This document shows positions 24,280-32,976 of a DNA stretch of 64,000 nucleotides, piece by piece. Under the pieces are notes generated by a model that ran no database searches, was not told the DNA's origin, and saw only the letters and a list, made by a program, of their open reading frames with translations. The translations under genes were made by a program, and so were the position numbers. Source of the DNA: Hyphomicrobiales bacterium (lineage in GTDB: Bacteria; Pseudomonadota; Alphaproteobacteria; Rhizobiales; Rhizobiaceae); contig UEGQ01000008.1 in the NCBI GenBank assembly GCA_900466005.1, positions 310,001-374,000 of the forward strand. Direction: 5' to 3'. Positions within the stretch are counted from its first letter, which is position 1, and each line of letters begins with the position of its first letter.

Positions 24280-25941
24280 TCACATGTTCGGATAGACCGG
24301 ACCCTCGCCGCCCTGCGGCGGCACCCAGTTGATGTTCTGGTTCGGGTCCTTGATGTCGCAGGTCTTGCAGTGGACGCAGTTCTGGGCGTTGATCACGTAG
24401 ACCTGCTCGCCGTCCTTCTCGACCCATTCATAGACGCCGGCCGGACAGTAGCGCGTCGACGGACCGGCGAATTCGCCGAGTTCCGACGACTTCTGCAGCA
24501 CCATGTCCTTCACCTGCAGGTGCACCGGCTGGTCTTCCTCGTGGTTGGTGTTCGACAGGAACACCGAGGAGAGACGGTCGAAGGTCAAGACGCCGTCCGG
24601 CTTCGGATAGGCGATCGGCTTGTGCTTCGATGCCGGCTCGAGGCTCGCCGCATCGGTCTTGCCGTGCTTCAGCGTGCCGAAGAGCGACAGACCGAACAAC
24701 TGGTTCGTCCACATGTCGAGGCCGCCGAGCGCGACACCGATCGCGGTGCCGAACTTCGACCACAGCGGCTTGACGTTCCTGACCCGCTTCAGGTCCTTGC
24801 CGATGTCGGTCGCGCGCCATTCGGTCTCGATCTCGACCGGCTCGTCATTGGCGCGGCCGGCCGCGATGGCGTCGGCGATCTTCTCCGCCGCCAGCATGCC
24901 CGAGAGCACGGCATTGTGGCTGCCCTTGATGCGGGGCACGTTGACGAAGCCGGCGGAACAGCCAATCAGCGCGCCGCCGGGGAAGGAGAGCTTCGGCACC
25001 GACTGGTAGCCGCCTTCGGTGATCGCACGCGCGCCGTAAGAGAGCCGCTTGCCCCCCTCGAAGGTCGGCGCGATCGAGGGATGCGTCTTGAAGCGCTGGA
25101 ACTCCTCGAAGGGGAAGAGATAAGGATTCTTGTAGTTGAGGTGGACGACGAAGCCGATCGCCACGAGATTGTCTTCGAGATGATAGAGGAAGGAGCCGCC
25201 GCCGGTCTTCATGTCGAGCGGCCAGCCGAAGGAGTGCTGGACGAGGCCGGGCTTGTGGTTCTCCGGCTTGACCTGCCAGAGTTCCTTGAGGCCGATGCCG
25301 AACTTCTGCGGCTCGCGGTTCTTCGAGAGGTCGAATTTCGCAATCAGTTGCTTGGCGAGCGAACCGCGCACGCCCTCGCCGATCAGCACGTATTTGCCGA
25401 GAAGTTCCATGCCGCGGGTATAGTTCGGCCCTGGCTCGCCGTTCTTCTCGATGCCCATGTCGCCGGTCGCGACGCCGATCACCGCGCCCTCGTCGTTGTA
25501 GAGCACTTCGGTCGCAGCAAAGCCCGGATAGATCTCGACGCCGAGTTCTTCCGCCTTGGTCGCCAGCCAGCGACAGACATTGCCGAGCGAGACGATGTAG
25601 TTGCCGTGATTGTTCATCAGCGGCGGCATGAAGGCGTTCGGCAGGCGCATCGAGCCGGCAGGGCCGAGAAACAGGAACTGGTCGTCGGTGACCTCCGTCT
25701 TGAAGGGATGGCCCTCGTCCTCGCGCCAGCCGGGCAGCAGCCGGTCGATGCCGATCGGATCGACGACCGCGCCGGAAAGAATATGGGCGCCGACTTCCGC
25801 GCCCTTTTCGAGGACGACGACGGTCAGGTCCGGATTGACCTGCTTCAGGCGAATGGCCGCCGAGAGGCCGGCAGGCCCCGCCCCCACGATCACCACGTCG
25901 AATTCCATGCTCTCGCGCTCGGGCAATTCCTGTTCGCTCAT
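24280..25941 (-). CDS. etfD: Electron transfer flavoprotein-ubiquinone oxidoreductase
   Basis: The 553-residue inner-membrane flavoprotein passes electrons from ETF, reduced by fatty-acid and amino-acid dehydrogenases, to ubiquinone. An FAD-binding GAGPAG is at residues 20-25. AEVGAHILSGAVVDP and LLGKYVLIGEGVRG are family hallmarks. The C-terminal [4Fe-4S] domain has CPAGVYEW and NCVHCKTCDIKDP. Length matches ETF-QO. MSEQE at 25941 is the likely start. Confidence 0.95.
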   Translation of the reverse strand: MSEQELPERESMEFDVVIVGAGPAGLSAAIRLKQVNPDLTVVVLEKGAEVGAHILSGAVVDPIGIDRLLPGWREDEGHPFKTEVTDDQFLFLGPAGSMRLPNAFMPPLMNNHGNYIVSLGNVCRWLATKAEELGVEIYPGFAATEVLYNDEGAVIGVATGDMGIEKNGEPGPNYTRGMELLGKYVLIGEGVRGSLAKQLIAKFDLSKNREPQKFGIGLKELWQVKPENHKPGLVQHSFGWPLDMKTGGGSFLYHLEDNLVAIGFVVHLNYKNPYLFPFEEFQRFKTHPSIAPTFEGGKRLSYGARAITEGGYQSVPKLSFPGGALIGCSAGFVNVPRIKGSHNAVLSGMLAAEKIADAIAAGRANDEPVEIETEWRATDIGKDLKRVRNVKPLWSKFGTAIGVALGGLDMWTNQLFGLSLFGTLKHGKTDAASLEPASKHKPIAYPKPDGVLTFDRLSSVFLSNTNHEEDQPVHLQVKDMVLQKSSELGEFAGPSTRYCPAGVYEWVEKDGEQVYVINAQNCVHCKTCDIKDPNQNINWVPPQGGEGPVYPNM

Positions 25942-26152
25942 CGTCTCTCTCCGCTCGGGCCTGATCCCCATTCAGGCCCCCTTCTCTCAAAAGCCGCGGC
26001 CGATGTCGAGCCAGCTTGCGACAGCGGCTGGCCCGAAATTTCGGCACGGCATCATTCCGCGGCAGAATATCTGCCGTTTACGTACACGTCAATGCGATGG
26101 TCGCGGGAAGAGCGTGGCTGCGCCACGCCCGAAACCTGAATGCCGACCGGCT

Positions 26153-27163
26153 CTACAGCCAGCCCCGGCGCTTGAAGTAGAGGAAGGGAAGTGCGGCCGA
26201 CAGCAGCATCAGCAGGATCGCCCAGGGATAGCCGAGACGCCATTGCAGTTCCGGCATGGCGGCGAAGTTCATGCCGTAGACGGAGGCGACCAGCGTCGGC
26301 GGCAGGAAGACCACCGAGGCGACGGTGAAGATCTTGATGATCTGGTTCTGCTCGAGGTTGATGAGGCCGAGCGTCGCGTCGAGCAGGAAGTTCACCTTGC
26401 CGGAGAGGAAGGTCGCGTGGTCGCCGAGCGAGACCGCGTCGCGCTGCAGCATCTTGACACGCTGGCGCACTTCCTTGCTCGGCCGGCGCTGCGGGCTTTC
26501 GAGCGCGGCATGATAGGCCACGAGGCGGGAAATGCTGACGAGGCTCTCGCGCACGCCGCCGAGGAAATCGCCCTTCTGACCGAGCTGCTCGATCAGCGAC
26601 TGCAGGTCCTTGGTCTTCTTGGTGGAGGGCGTCGCCTTGCCGCGGAAGACCTCCCGCGAGATGCCGTCGATCTCGTTGCCGATACGCTCCAGCACGTCCG
26701 CCATGCGGTCGACGATCGACTCGACGATGCCGAGCATCACCTCCTCGCCGCAGCCATAGGCCTGGGCGTTGATGCGCAGCGCCCGGTGCACGAAGGCGAG
26801 GAAGGGTTTCGGGTCGGCATAGCGCACCGTCACCAACGTCTCGCCTTTGAGGATGAAGGTGACCGGCGTCTTCGCCGGCGTGTCGCCGTCGAGATTGGTG
26901 AGCGCCGTCAGCGTCATGAACTCCCCGCCGTCCTCCTGGTAGAGACGGGCGGAAAGCTCGATCTCCTCCATCTCGTCGCGGGTCGGGATCGCCAGCCCGA
27001 GCGCCTGCTCGACATGCCGGCTCTCGGCCGGCGTCGGGCTCACGAGGTCGTACCAGAGAACCGGCGCGACGGCGTCTTCGGCGACGGTGTTTTCGGTGGC
27101 GCTTTCGTCGGACTTGTCACGCAGAACGAGGCGCTCTGCTTCGCGGAAATAGATGCGCAGCAT
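26153..27163 (-). CDS. corA: CorA-family magnesium/divalent cation channel
   Basis: The 336-residue protein has a large cytosolic N-terminal domain and two C-terminal membrane helices. The selectivity motif YGMNF is in the loop between FTVASVVFLPPTLVASV and the last helix, and the positively charged tail FKRRGWL ends it. Acidic early residues and the long willow helix (about 200-280) fit CorA. It probably imports Mg2+ and could carry Co2+ or Ni2+. Confidence 0.92.
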   Translation of the reverse strand: MLRIYFREAERLVLRDKSDESATENTVAEDAVAPVLWYDLVSPTPAESRHVEQALGLAIPTRDEMEEIELSARLYQEDGGEFMTLTALTNLDGDTPAKTPVTFILKGETLVTVRYADPKPFLAFVHRALRINAQAYGCGEEVMLGIVESIVDRMADVLERIGNEIDGISREVFRGKATPSTKKTKDLQSLIEQLGQKGDFLGGVRESLVSISRLVAYHAALESPQRRPSKEVRQRVKMLQRDAVSLGDHATFLSGKVNFLLDATLGLINLEQNQIIKIFTVASVVFLPPTLVASVYGMNFAAMPELQWRLGYPWAILLMLLSAALPFLYFKRRGWL

Positions 27164-27190
27164 GGATATGCTCCTTCGGGCTTTTTATTG

Positions 27191-27231
27191 CCGTCCGGAG
27201 CGGACACGAAGATCGGGCCCTTACCGGACGG
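27191..27231. promoter_or_regulatory. Inverted repeat upstream of corA
   Basis: CCGTCCGG and CCGGACGG form an exact 8-bp inverted repeat with a 25-nt spacer in the 296-bp divergent gap between corA and the FAD oxidase. It could form a leader stem for corA. No other structure is evident in the gap. Confidence 0.3.
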
Positions 27232-27459
27232 AACGGTAGAACGTGTTCGATCTTCGACTGTCAGGATCCATTTGGGTGTCCTCGGGTGGAGCGACATTCG
27301 TCGCGACGCTCTCCAGATGGGCCCGAAACGCCGCCGCGTCAAGCCGGTATTTTCCGCAGTGCAACGAAAGGGATCAGGCCCGCCGCTTGCCAAAAGACAC
27401 CGGCCCGTGCATGGCTCGGCGACGCCTTCCGCCCCGCCAGACACAGATCCGGATCGCCC

Positions 27460-28860
27460 ATGACCACCGCCCGCCTTTCGCCCGCCGAACTCTTCGACCG
27501 CCTGCGCGGCCTCCATCCGGAGCTTGCCGTTTTCGGGCCCGCGGAGCTCGCCGGCCGGCATCCGGGCGAGCATCCCGACAATTTCGCCGGCGGCGTCATG
27601 GCGCAGCCCGGCTCGACGGCGGCCGCCGCGGCACTGGTGCGCTGGTGCGTGGAAAACGGCGTCGCCGTCGTGCCGCAGGGCGGGCTCACCGGCCTCGTCG
27701 GCGGCAATGTGAGCCGGGCCGGCGAGGTCATCCTCTCCTCGGCGCGGCTCAACCGCATCCTGGCGATCCGGCCGGACGAGATGACCGCGGAGGTGGAAGC
27801 CGGCGTCGCGCTCGAAGCACTTCAGCAGGCGGCGGCCCGCCACGGGCTGACGACCGGCATCGACCTCGGCTCCCGCGGCTCGGCGACCGTCGGCGGCATG
27901 GTCTCCACCAATGCCGGCGGCATCCTCGCCTTCCGCAACGGCGTCATGCGTCACCAGGTGCTCGGGCTGGAGGCGGTCCTCCCCTCGGGCGAGGTCTTCC
28001 ACGACATGACCCGGGTGGTGAAGGTCTCGGCGGGACCGGACCTCAAGCAGCTCTTCATCGGCGGAGAAGGCGCCTTCGGCTTCGTGACGAAGGTGGTTCT
28101 GAAGCTCGAAGCCTTGCGCCCCCACCGCGCGACCGCCTTCCTCGGCGTCGCCGATGCCGCCGCCGCGCTCGCCGTCATAAGGCATTTCCGGGGCCTCTCC
28201 GGCGCGACCCTGGAAGCCGCCGAAATGATGTGGCCGCGCTACCTCCGCGACCACGCGGCCCTGAAGACCTTCGATCTCTCCTGGCTGGAGGACGGCGCTG
28301 CGGCGCTTCTCGTCGAGCTGTCGGCCAAAACCGTGGAGGCTGCGACGGCCGCGCTGGAAGAAGGCTTCGAAGCTCTCTGGGAAGCGGCAGCGCTCAGGGG
28401 CGGCATCGTCGCCCAGTCGCTCGACCAGGCGCGAAAGTTCTGGGATATCCGGGAGGACTCCGGCTTCTACTATGCGGCGATCCCGGATGCCGCCTCCTTC
28501 GACATCTCCGTGCCGCCGACCTTCCTCGACGCCTATGTCGAGGGGCTTGCGGCACGCCTCGAAGCGATCGACGCCAGCCATGCGGCCTATGTCTACGGCC
28601 ACGTCGCGGACGGCAACCTGCACATCACGCTGATCAAACCGGGGCCGCTGCCGGAGGCCGAACAGCGCGCCGTCGAGGCTGCCGTCTATACCGGCATCCG
28701 CGAGGCCGGCGGCTCCTTCTCCGCCGAGCACGGCGTCGGGCGCGAGAAACGTCATGCCTACGAGGCCTTCGCAGCCCCGGAAAAACAGGCGCTCGCCCGG
28801 ACGATCAAGCAGGCGATCGACCCGAAGGGCCTTTTCAATCCCGGCAAGGTGCCGTTCTGA
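27460..28860 (+). CDS. FAD-linked 2-hydroxyacid oxidase/dehydrogenase (GlcD/D2HGDH-like)
   Basis: The 466-residue flavoenzyme has a PCMH-type FAD domain (about 40-220) with VPQGGLTGLVGGNV and the pyrophosphate-binding GSRGSATVGGMVSTNAGG. The C-terminal FAD-oxidase domain includes VYGHVADGNLHI, whose His bind the metal/substrate carboxylate, and AEHGVGREK. The D-2-hydroxyglutarate or D-lactate dehydrogenase branch is most likely. It runs ahead of an SDR on the same strand with a 73-bp gap. Confidence 0.87.
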   Translation: MTTARLSPAELFDRLRGLHPELAVFGPAELAGRHPGEHPDNFAGGVMAQPGSTAAAAALVRWCVENGVAVVPQGGLTGLVGGNVSRAGEVILSSARLNRILAIRPDEMTAEVEAGVALEALQQAAARHGLTTGIDLGSRGSATVGGMVSTNAGGILAFRNGVMRHQVLGLEAVLPSGEVFHDMTRVVKVSAGPDLKQLFIGGEGAFGFVTKVVLKLEALRPHRATAFLGVADAAAALAVIRHFRGLSGATLEAAEMMWPRYLRDHAALKTFDLSWLEDGAAALLVELSAKTVEAATAALEEGFEALWEAAALRGGIVAQSLDQARKFWDIREDSGFYYAAIPDAASFDISVPPTFLDAYVEGLAARLEAIDASHAAYVYGHVADGNLHITLIKPGPLPEAEQRAVEAAVYTGIREAGGSFSAEHGVGREKRHAYEAFAAPEKQALARTIKQAIDPKGLFNPGKVPF

Positions 28861-28933
28861 CGACACCCTTCCCCTTCCCCTGCCCCCTTGCTAGTTTGCC
28901 GAAACGCAAACGGACAAGGAAGGAAGACCACGG

Positions 28934-29719
28934 ATGGATCTCGGCATTTCGGGAAAGCGCGCGCTCGTTCTCGCCTCCTCGCGCGGGCTCGGGCTCGGCA
29001 TCGCCCGGGCGCTCGCCGCGGAAGGCGCGCATGTGCTCCTTTGCGGGCGCAGCGCCGACAAGCTCGCTGCCAATGTCGCCGCGATCGAGGCCGAAGGCGG
29101 CAAGGCGGACTACGTCGCAGCCGACCTGACCGATGCCGGCTTCGTATCGGCGATGGTCGAGGCGGTCGCCGAGACGCTCGGCGGCATCGACATCCTGGTC
29201 AACAACACCGGCGGCCCGACGCCCGGCACGGCGGAAGAGATGACGCCGGAGAAACTCGACGGCTTCTTCCAGTCGATGGTGGTGCGGGTGATCGCGCTCA
29301 CCAACGCGCTGCTGCCGCAGATGAAGGCGCAGGGCTTCGGCCGTATCCTGACCGTCGCCTCGTCGGGCGTCTTCGAGCCGATCCCCAACCTCGCGCTCTC
29401 CAACACGCTGCGCAGCGCGCTGGTCGGCTGGAACAAGACGCTCGCAACGGAGGTCGCCTCCTTCGGCGTCACCGCCAACATGCTGCTTCCCGGCCGCATC
29501 CACACCGACCGCATCGACGAGCTCGACGGCGCCAATGCGGCGCGCTCCGGCCGCTCGGTCGAGGAGGTGCGCGCCGCCTCGGTGAAGACGATCCCCGCCG
29601 GCCGCCTCGGCCGGGTCGAGGAGTTCGCCGCCGCCGCGGCCTTCCTCTGCTCGGTTCCGGCAAGCTACGTGACCGGCACGATGCTGCGCGTCGACGGCGG
29701 TGCGGCCCGCTCGATCTGA
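28934..29719 (+). CDS. Atypical SDR family oxidoreductase lacking the Tyr-Lys pair
   Basis: The 261-residue Rossmann protein starts MDLGISGKRALVLASSRGLGLGIARALA, with the cofactor motif ASSRGLGLG, and has VNNTGGP and the active-site Ser region TVASSG. Where classical members have Tyr-x3-Lys, it has SNTLR (about residues 160-164), so Tyr is Ser and Lys is Arg. Such a subgroup is known among FabG-like proteins, so the change is probably not decay. Activity cannot be assumed. Context with an FAD oxidase suggests organic-acid metabolism. Confidence 0.85.
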   Translation: MDLGISGKRALVLASSRGLGLGIARALAAEGAHVLLCGRSADKLAANVAAIEAEGGKADYVAADLTDAGFVSAMVEAVAETLGGIDILVNNTGGPTPGTAEEMTPEKLDGFFQSMVVRVIALTNALLPQMKAQGFGRILTVASSGVFEPIPNLALSNTLRSALVGWNKTLATEVASFGVTANMLLPGRIHTDRIDELDGANAARSGRSVEEVRAASVKTIPAGRLGRVEEFAAAAAFLCSVPASYVTGTMLRVDGGAARSI

Positions 29720-29855
29720 GGCTTCTTTCCTGCCGCGGCCTTCGGCTGCGGCGACTTTATCTGGCTCGCCCGCGCAAGGCGCAAAATTCCTGTAGCGTCA
29801 AGACGACTCTCGGCTATAGTAGGTGCGACAAATCGTTCCATGGGAGGAGAGACTA

Positions 29856-30059
29856 TTGGAGCAGATTCGCACGACACTGACGGTCGCAGGATTGCTGATC
29901 ATCGCCGTCGGCCTTGCATGGGTGGCGCATGGCATGGGCACGATCCATCTGCCGGCGTCCGACTTCATCACCAAACAGAGCGTCTGGACGACGAACGGCA
30001 CGCTCGTCGCCGTCTTCGGCCTCATCGTGCTCCTGAGTTCGCGGCGCTTCCTGCGCTGA
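29856..30059 (+). CDS. Small two-TM membrane protein, copy 1 (67 aa)
   Basis: The product has two hydrophobic helices (LTVAGLLIIAVGLAWVA and GTLVAVFGLIVLLSS). A connecting periplasmic segment carries GTIHLPASDFITKQSVW. The TTG at 29856 is preceded by GGGAGGAGA at ideal spacing and is a better start than the GTG at 29823. The motif G-x4-PAS-x-F-x3-QS-x-W is shared with the next small ORF, so they are paralogues. No function is known. Confidence 0.65.
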   Translation: MEQIRTTLTVAGLLIIAVGLAWVAHGMGTIHLPASDFITKQSVWTTNGTLVAVFGLIVLLSSRRFLR

Positions 30060-30077
30060 GTGCATTGCCCGCCTTTC

Positions 30078-30109
30078 GCCCCGTCTTCCAGCGGACCGGG
30101 AGGCGGGGC
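30078..30109 (+). terminator. Possible terminator after small membrane protein 1
   Basis: GCCCCGTCT and AGGCGGGGC pair with one mismatch and are followed by ACATTTTC. The 117-bp gap holds nothing else recognisable. Confidence 0.4.
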
Positions 30110-30176
30110 ACATTTTCGCTCTGCCTGAGCGAGCCGTGACGCACGCGATCGCCGCCTTTGTCGGGAGACGGATGCC

Positions 30177-30377
30177 ATGTTGATGCGACGGACACTCACC
30201 TTGGTCGGCGCGGTCGCCTTGCTGATGGGCCTCGTCTGGATCGGCCAGGGCAGCGGCTATTTCCCCTATCCGGCCTCGAGCTTCATGATCGACCAGAGCG
30301 CGTGGATCGCCTATGGCGCCGGCCTCGCCGGCCTCGGCCTCGTGCTCATCTGGTTCGCCCGGCGCACGTCGCGCTGA
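30177..30377 (+). CDS. Small two-TM membrane protein, copy 2 (66 aa)
   Basis: This is a paralogue of the 67-residue protein just upstream. Two helices (LVGAVALLMGLVWI and AGLAGLGLVLIWFA) bracket GQGSGYFPYPASSFMIDQSAW. The shared motif is WxxxGxG-x4-PAS-x-F-x3-QS-x-W. The C-terminus ends in basic residues (ARRTSR), as in copy 1 (SRRFLR), placing the termini in the cytoplasm. The family seems to consist of short tandem genes in rhizobia. Function unknown. Confidence 0.65.
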   Translation: MLMRRTLTLVGAVALLMGLVWIGQGSGYFPYPASSFMIDQSAWIAYGAGLAGLGLVLIWFARRTSR

Positions 30378-30525
30378 TACCAAATCCGTTTTCCTCCCTT
30401 GCCTTCCCTCTCCCTTCGTGGCAATAGCCGCCCTCCATTGCGGGGCGCGCCTTGACGACGCCCCGTTTCGCGTTCGGGCGGCCCGCCCGGTTCAAGCATC
30501 ACGAACAGTTTGGGGAGCGGCGGCC

Positions 30526-31818
30526 ATGGCTGAAGCGCTGGGTCTTGATTTCGGCACGACGAACACGGTTCTCGCCGTCGCCGACGATGCCGGGGCGGCA
30601 ACCGCCTCGGTCGCCTTCACCTCCTCTGCCGGCACGGCGGACACGATGCGCACCGCGCTTTCCTTCATGAAGGACAAGGCGCTCGGCGCCAGGGCGCTGA
30701 AGGTCGAGGCCGGACAGGCGGCGATCCGCGCCTTCATCGACAATCCGGGCGAATGCCGCTTCCTGCAGTCGATCAAGACCTTCGCCGCCTCGCCGCTCTT
30801 TCAGGGCACGCTCGTCCACGCCCGCCGCTTCCAGTTCGAGGACCTGATGGAGGTCTTCCTGCGGCGGCTGGAAGCCTATGCCGGCGACGGCTGGCCGCAG
30901 GCGAAACGCCTCGTCGTCGGCCGGCCGGTGCATTTCGCCGGCGCCAGCCCCGATCCGGCGCTCGCCATCACCCGCTACAACGAAGCGCTCACCCGCTTCG
31001 GCTTTCCCGAGATCCACTATGTCTACGAGCCGGTGGCGGCGGCCTTCTACTTCGCCCGACACCTGAAGCAGGACGCGACCGTCCTGGTCGCCGATTTCGG
31101 CGGCGGCACCACCGACTATTCGCTGATCCGCTTCGAGACATCGGCCGGCCGCGTCGCCGCCCGCCCCGTCGGCCATTCCGGCGTCGGCATTGCCGGCGAC
31201 CAGTTCGATGCCCGCATCATCGATCACCTCGTCGCACCCGAAATCGGCAAGGGCAGCCGGTTTTCAAGCTTCGGCAAGGTGCTCGACGTGCCGAGCAACT
31301 ACTACACCAGCTTCTCGCGCTGGAACCAGCTCTCGGTCTTCAAGACCTCGCGTGAATATGCCGACCTGAAGGGCCTCGTCCGTCAGGCGCTGGAGCCGGA
31401 GAAGCTCGAACTCTTCATCGATCTCGTCGAGCATGACGAGGGCTATCCGCTCTACCAGGCGGTCTCGGCGGCCAAGATGGCCCTCTCGTCGTCCGAGGAG
31501 GCCGAGTTCCGCTTCGCGCCTCTCGGGGCGGCCGGCCGCAAGACCGTGCGCCGCGCCGATTTCGAGAGCTGGATCGCCGACGACCTCGCCCGCATCGAAG
31601 GCGCGCTCGACGAGGTTCTGACCTCGACCGGCACGGCCGCCTCCGATATCGACAAGGTGTTCCTGACCGGCGGCACCTCCTTCGTGCCGGCGGTGCGGCG
31701 CATCTTCACCGAACGCTTCGACGCCGCCCGCATCGAGACCGGCGGCGAACTCGTCTCCATCGCCCACGGCCTCTCCCTCATCGGCGAACGCGACGACATC
31801 GCGCAATGGGCGGCGTGA
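30526..31818 (+). CDS. YegD-like Hsp70-family protein
   Basis: The 430-residue actin-fold ATPase starts MAEALGLDFGTTNT (phosphate-1 motif), has VADFGGGTTDYSLIRFE (phosphate-2) and FLTGGTSFVPAVRRIF (adenosine motif). It ends after the nucleotide-binding domain and lacks the DnaK substrate-binding and lid domains, as does E. coli YegD. It is therefore an Hsp70-like chaperone-related ATPase of uncertain role. It sits at the left border of the accessory patch. Confidence 0.88.
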   Translation: MAEALGLDFGTTNTVLAVADDAGAATASVAFTSSAGTADTMRTALSFMKDKALGARALKVEAGQAAIRAFIDNPGECRFLQSIKTFAASPLFQGTLVHARRFQFEDLMEVFLRRLEAYAGDGWPQAKRLVVGRPVHFAGASPDPALAITRYNEALTRFGFPEIHYVYEPVAAAFYFARHLKQDATVLVADFGGGTTDYSLIRFETSAGRVAARPVGHSGVGIAGDQFDARIIDHLVAPEIGKGSRFSSFGKVLDVPSNYYTSFSRWNQLSVFKTSREYADLKGLVRQALEPEKLELFIDLVEHDEGYPLYQAVSAAKMALSSSEEAEFRFAPLGAAGRKTVRRADFESWIADDLARIEGALDEVLTSTGTAASDIDKVFLTGGTSFVPAVRRIFTERFDAARIETGGELVSIAHGLSLIGERDDIAQWAA

Positions 31819-31820
31819 GG

Positions 31821-31940
31821 ACCACCCTCCCCTTGAGGGGGAGGGTCGGACCGAAGGTCCGGGGTGGGGTGAAACCGCAGACTCCGACGTGTCACCCCCA
31901 CCCGCGCGTTCCGCGCGACCTCCCCCCTCGAGGGGGAGGT
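31821..31940. repeat. ~120-bp palindromic intergenic element, copy A
   Basis: The element opens with CTCCCCTTGAGGGGGAGGGTC and GGTCCGGGGTGGGGTGAA and closes with CACCCCCACCCGCGCG and CTCGAGGGGGAGGT. A near-identical copy in direct orientation is at 35988-36109. The unit has internal inverted repeats but no coding capacity, like a MITE/REP-type element. Confidence 0.85.
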
Positions 31941-31944
31941 AGAG

Positions 31945-32715
31945 TTACCGCCGCGCCGCCTTCATCGCGTCAACGATCTCCATCGTCTCGACCGAGACGC
32001 GGGTGACGCGGGCAATGAGGTCGATCACCTTCTCCTTGTAGTCGGCGAAGCGGTAGGTGTTGAACTTTTCCCGGATGGTCGGGTCCTTCGGCGTCTTTTC
32101 CTTGTACTGGTCGAGCACCCATTCGATGCCGGAGCGGTTGCCGAGCCGGTAGTCGAAGGCTTGCCTCGGGATGCCCGAGAGCGTGGTCTCGCTGTCGAGA
32201 CGAATGAGGCCGTTGTCGCGGTCGGCCTTCAGCATCGCCTTCGGCGAAACGCCGGCCGCCCGCGCGCCCTCGTCCACGGTGTCGGTGCGGGTGATCGGCC
32301 ACGGCTCGACCGCCTCGTAGCCGATATGCAGCTCCATCAGCCGCCTGCCCCAGTCCGCCCATGTCCAGAAATCGGGATAGAAGGGAATGCGCGGGAAATC
32401 GCGCTTCAGGTTCTGCGCATATTTCTCCCGGTAGAGCGGGTCGTGCAGCACGCCGTAGACATAGTGGAAGATGTCCTCCCTGGAGATGGCGGCTCCCCTC
32501 TCCCCGCCTGCGGGGAGAGGGTTAGGGTGAGGGGCAATCGCGGCCGCTGACGCCGGCCCCTCATCCGCCCTTCGGGCACCTTCTCCCCGCGCGCGGGGAG
32601 AAGGAGAGCCGTAATGCGCCCGGAACTGCTTCAGCCCCCAGTCGGTGATGTTGTCGACCCGCTCGCCATCGGCGGTGTAGCGGTAGAGGGGGGGACACAC
32701 CGTCCCGTTTGGCAC
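31945..32715 (-). pseudogene. C-terminal fragment of a Type ISP-like restriction-modification enzyme
   Basis: About 250 codons encode the C-terminal target-recognition/ISP_C-type region, recognised by ITDWGLKQF, IFHYVYGVLHDPLYREKYAQ, LKRDFPRIPFYPDF and the terminal LIARVTRVSVETMEIVDAM. It lacks a start of its own and begins at a junction near 32700 with unrelated AT-rich DNA. The matching N-terminal piece is at 34726-35897 on the same strand. A 120-bp repeat interrupts the frame at 32488-32607 without breaking it. As sequenced, the enzyme cannot be made. Confidence 0.75.
32488..32607. repeat. REP-like element inserted in frame in coding sequence
   Basis: The 120 bp carry CTCTCCCCGCCTGCGGGGAG, GGGTTAGGGTGAGGGGC, CCCCTCATCCGCCC and TTCTCCCCGCGCGCGGGGAG. 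The same arms occur at 58453-58575. It adds exactly 40 codons (reading SPSPRARGEGARRADEG ... PHPNPLPAGGERG) between FRAHYG and ISREDIF of the restriction gene fragment. Confidence 0.8.
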
Positions 32716-32976
32716 GAATGTATCTAAGATCGGGATACAATTGGCGCGAAGAACCCCGAACTCGGCACGCTTTCAGCTTGAGGCAACTATCCTTTCATTA
32801 GGGAATTATCCCATTCAGACAGACAGACTGAGCATATAAAGAAATTCTTATATGATCTTAGCGAGTATGAATGTATAATTCCGTTTGCGGATTTTCGCAT
32901 ACATATTGACTCGTCGAGGCGAAGACTGCATCTTAGCGGAGACATGAAAGAGATTCGCTCATAGGGGCTGCCCGCG

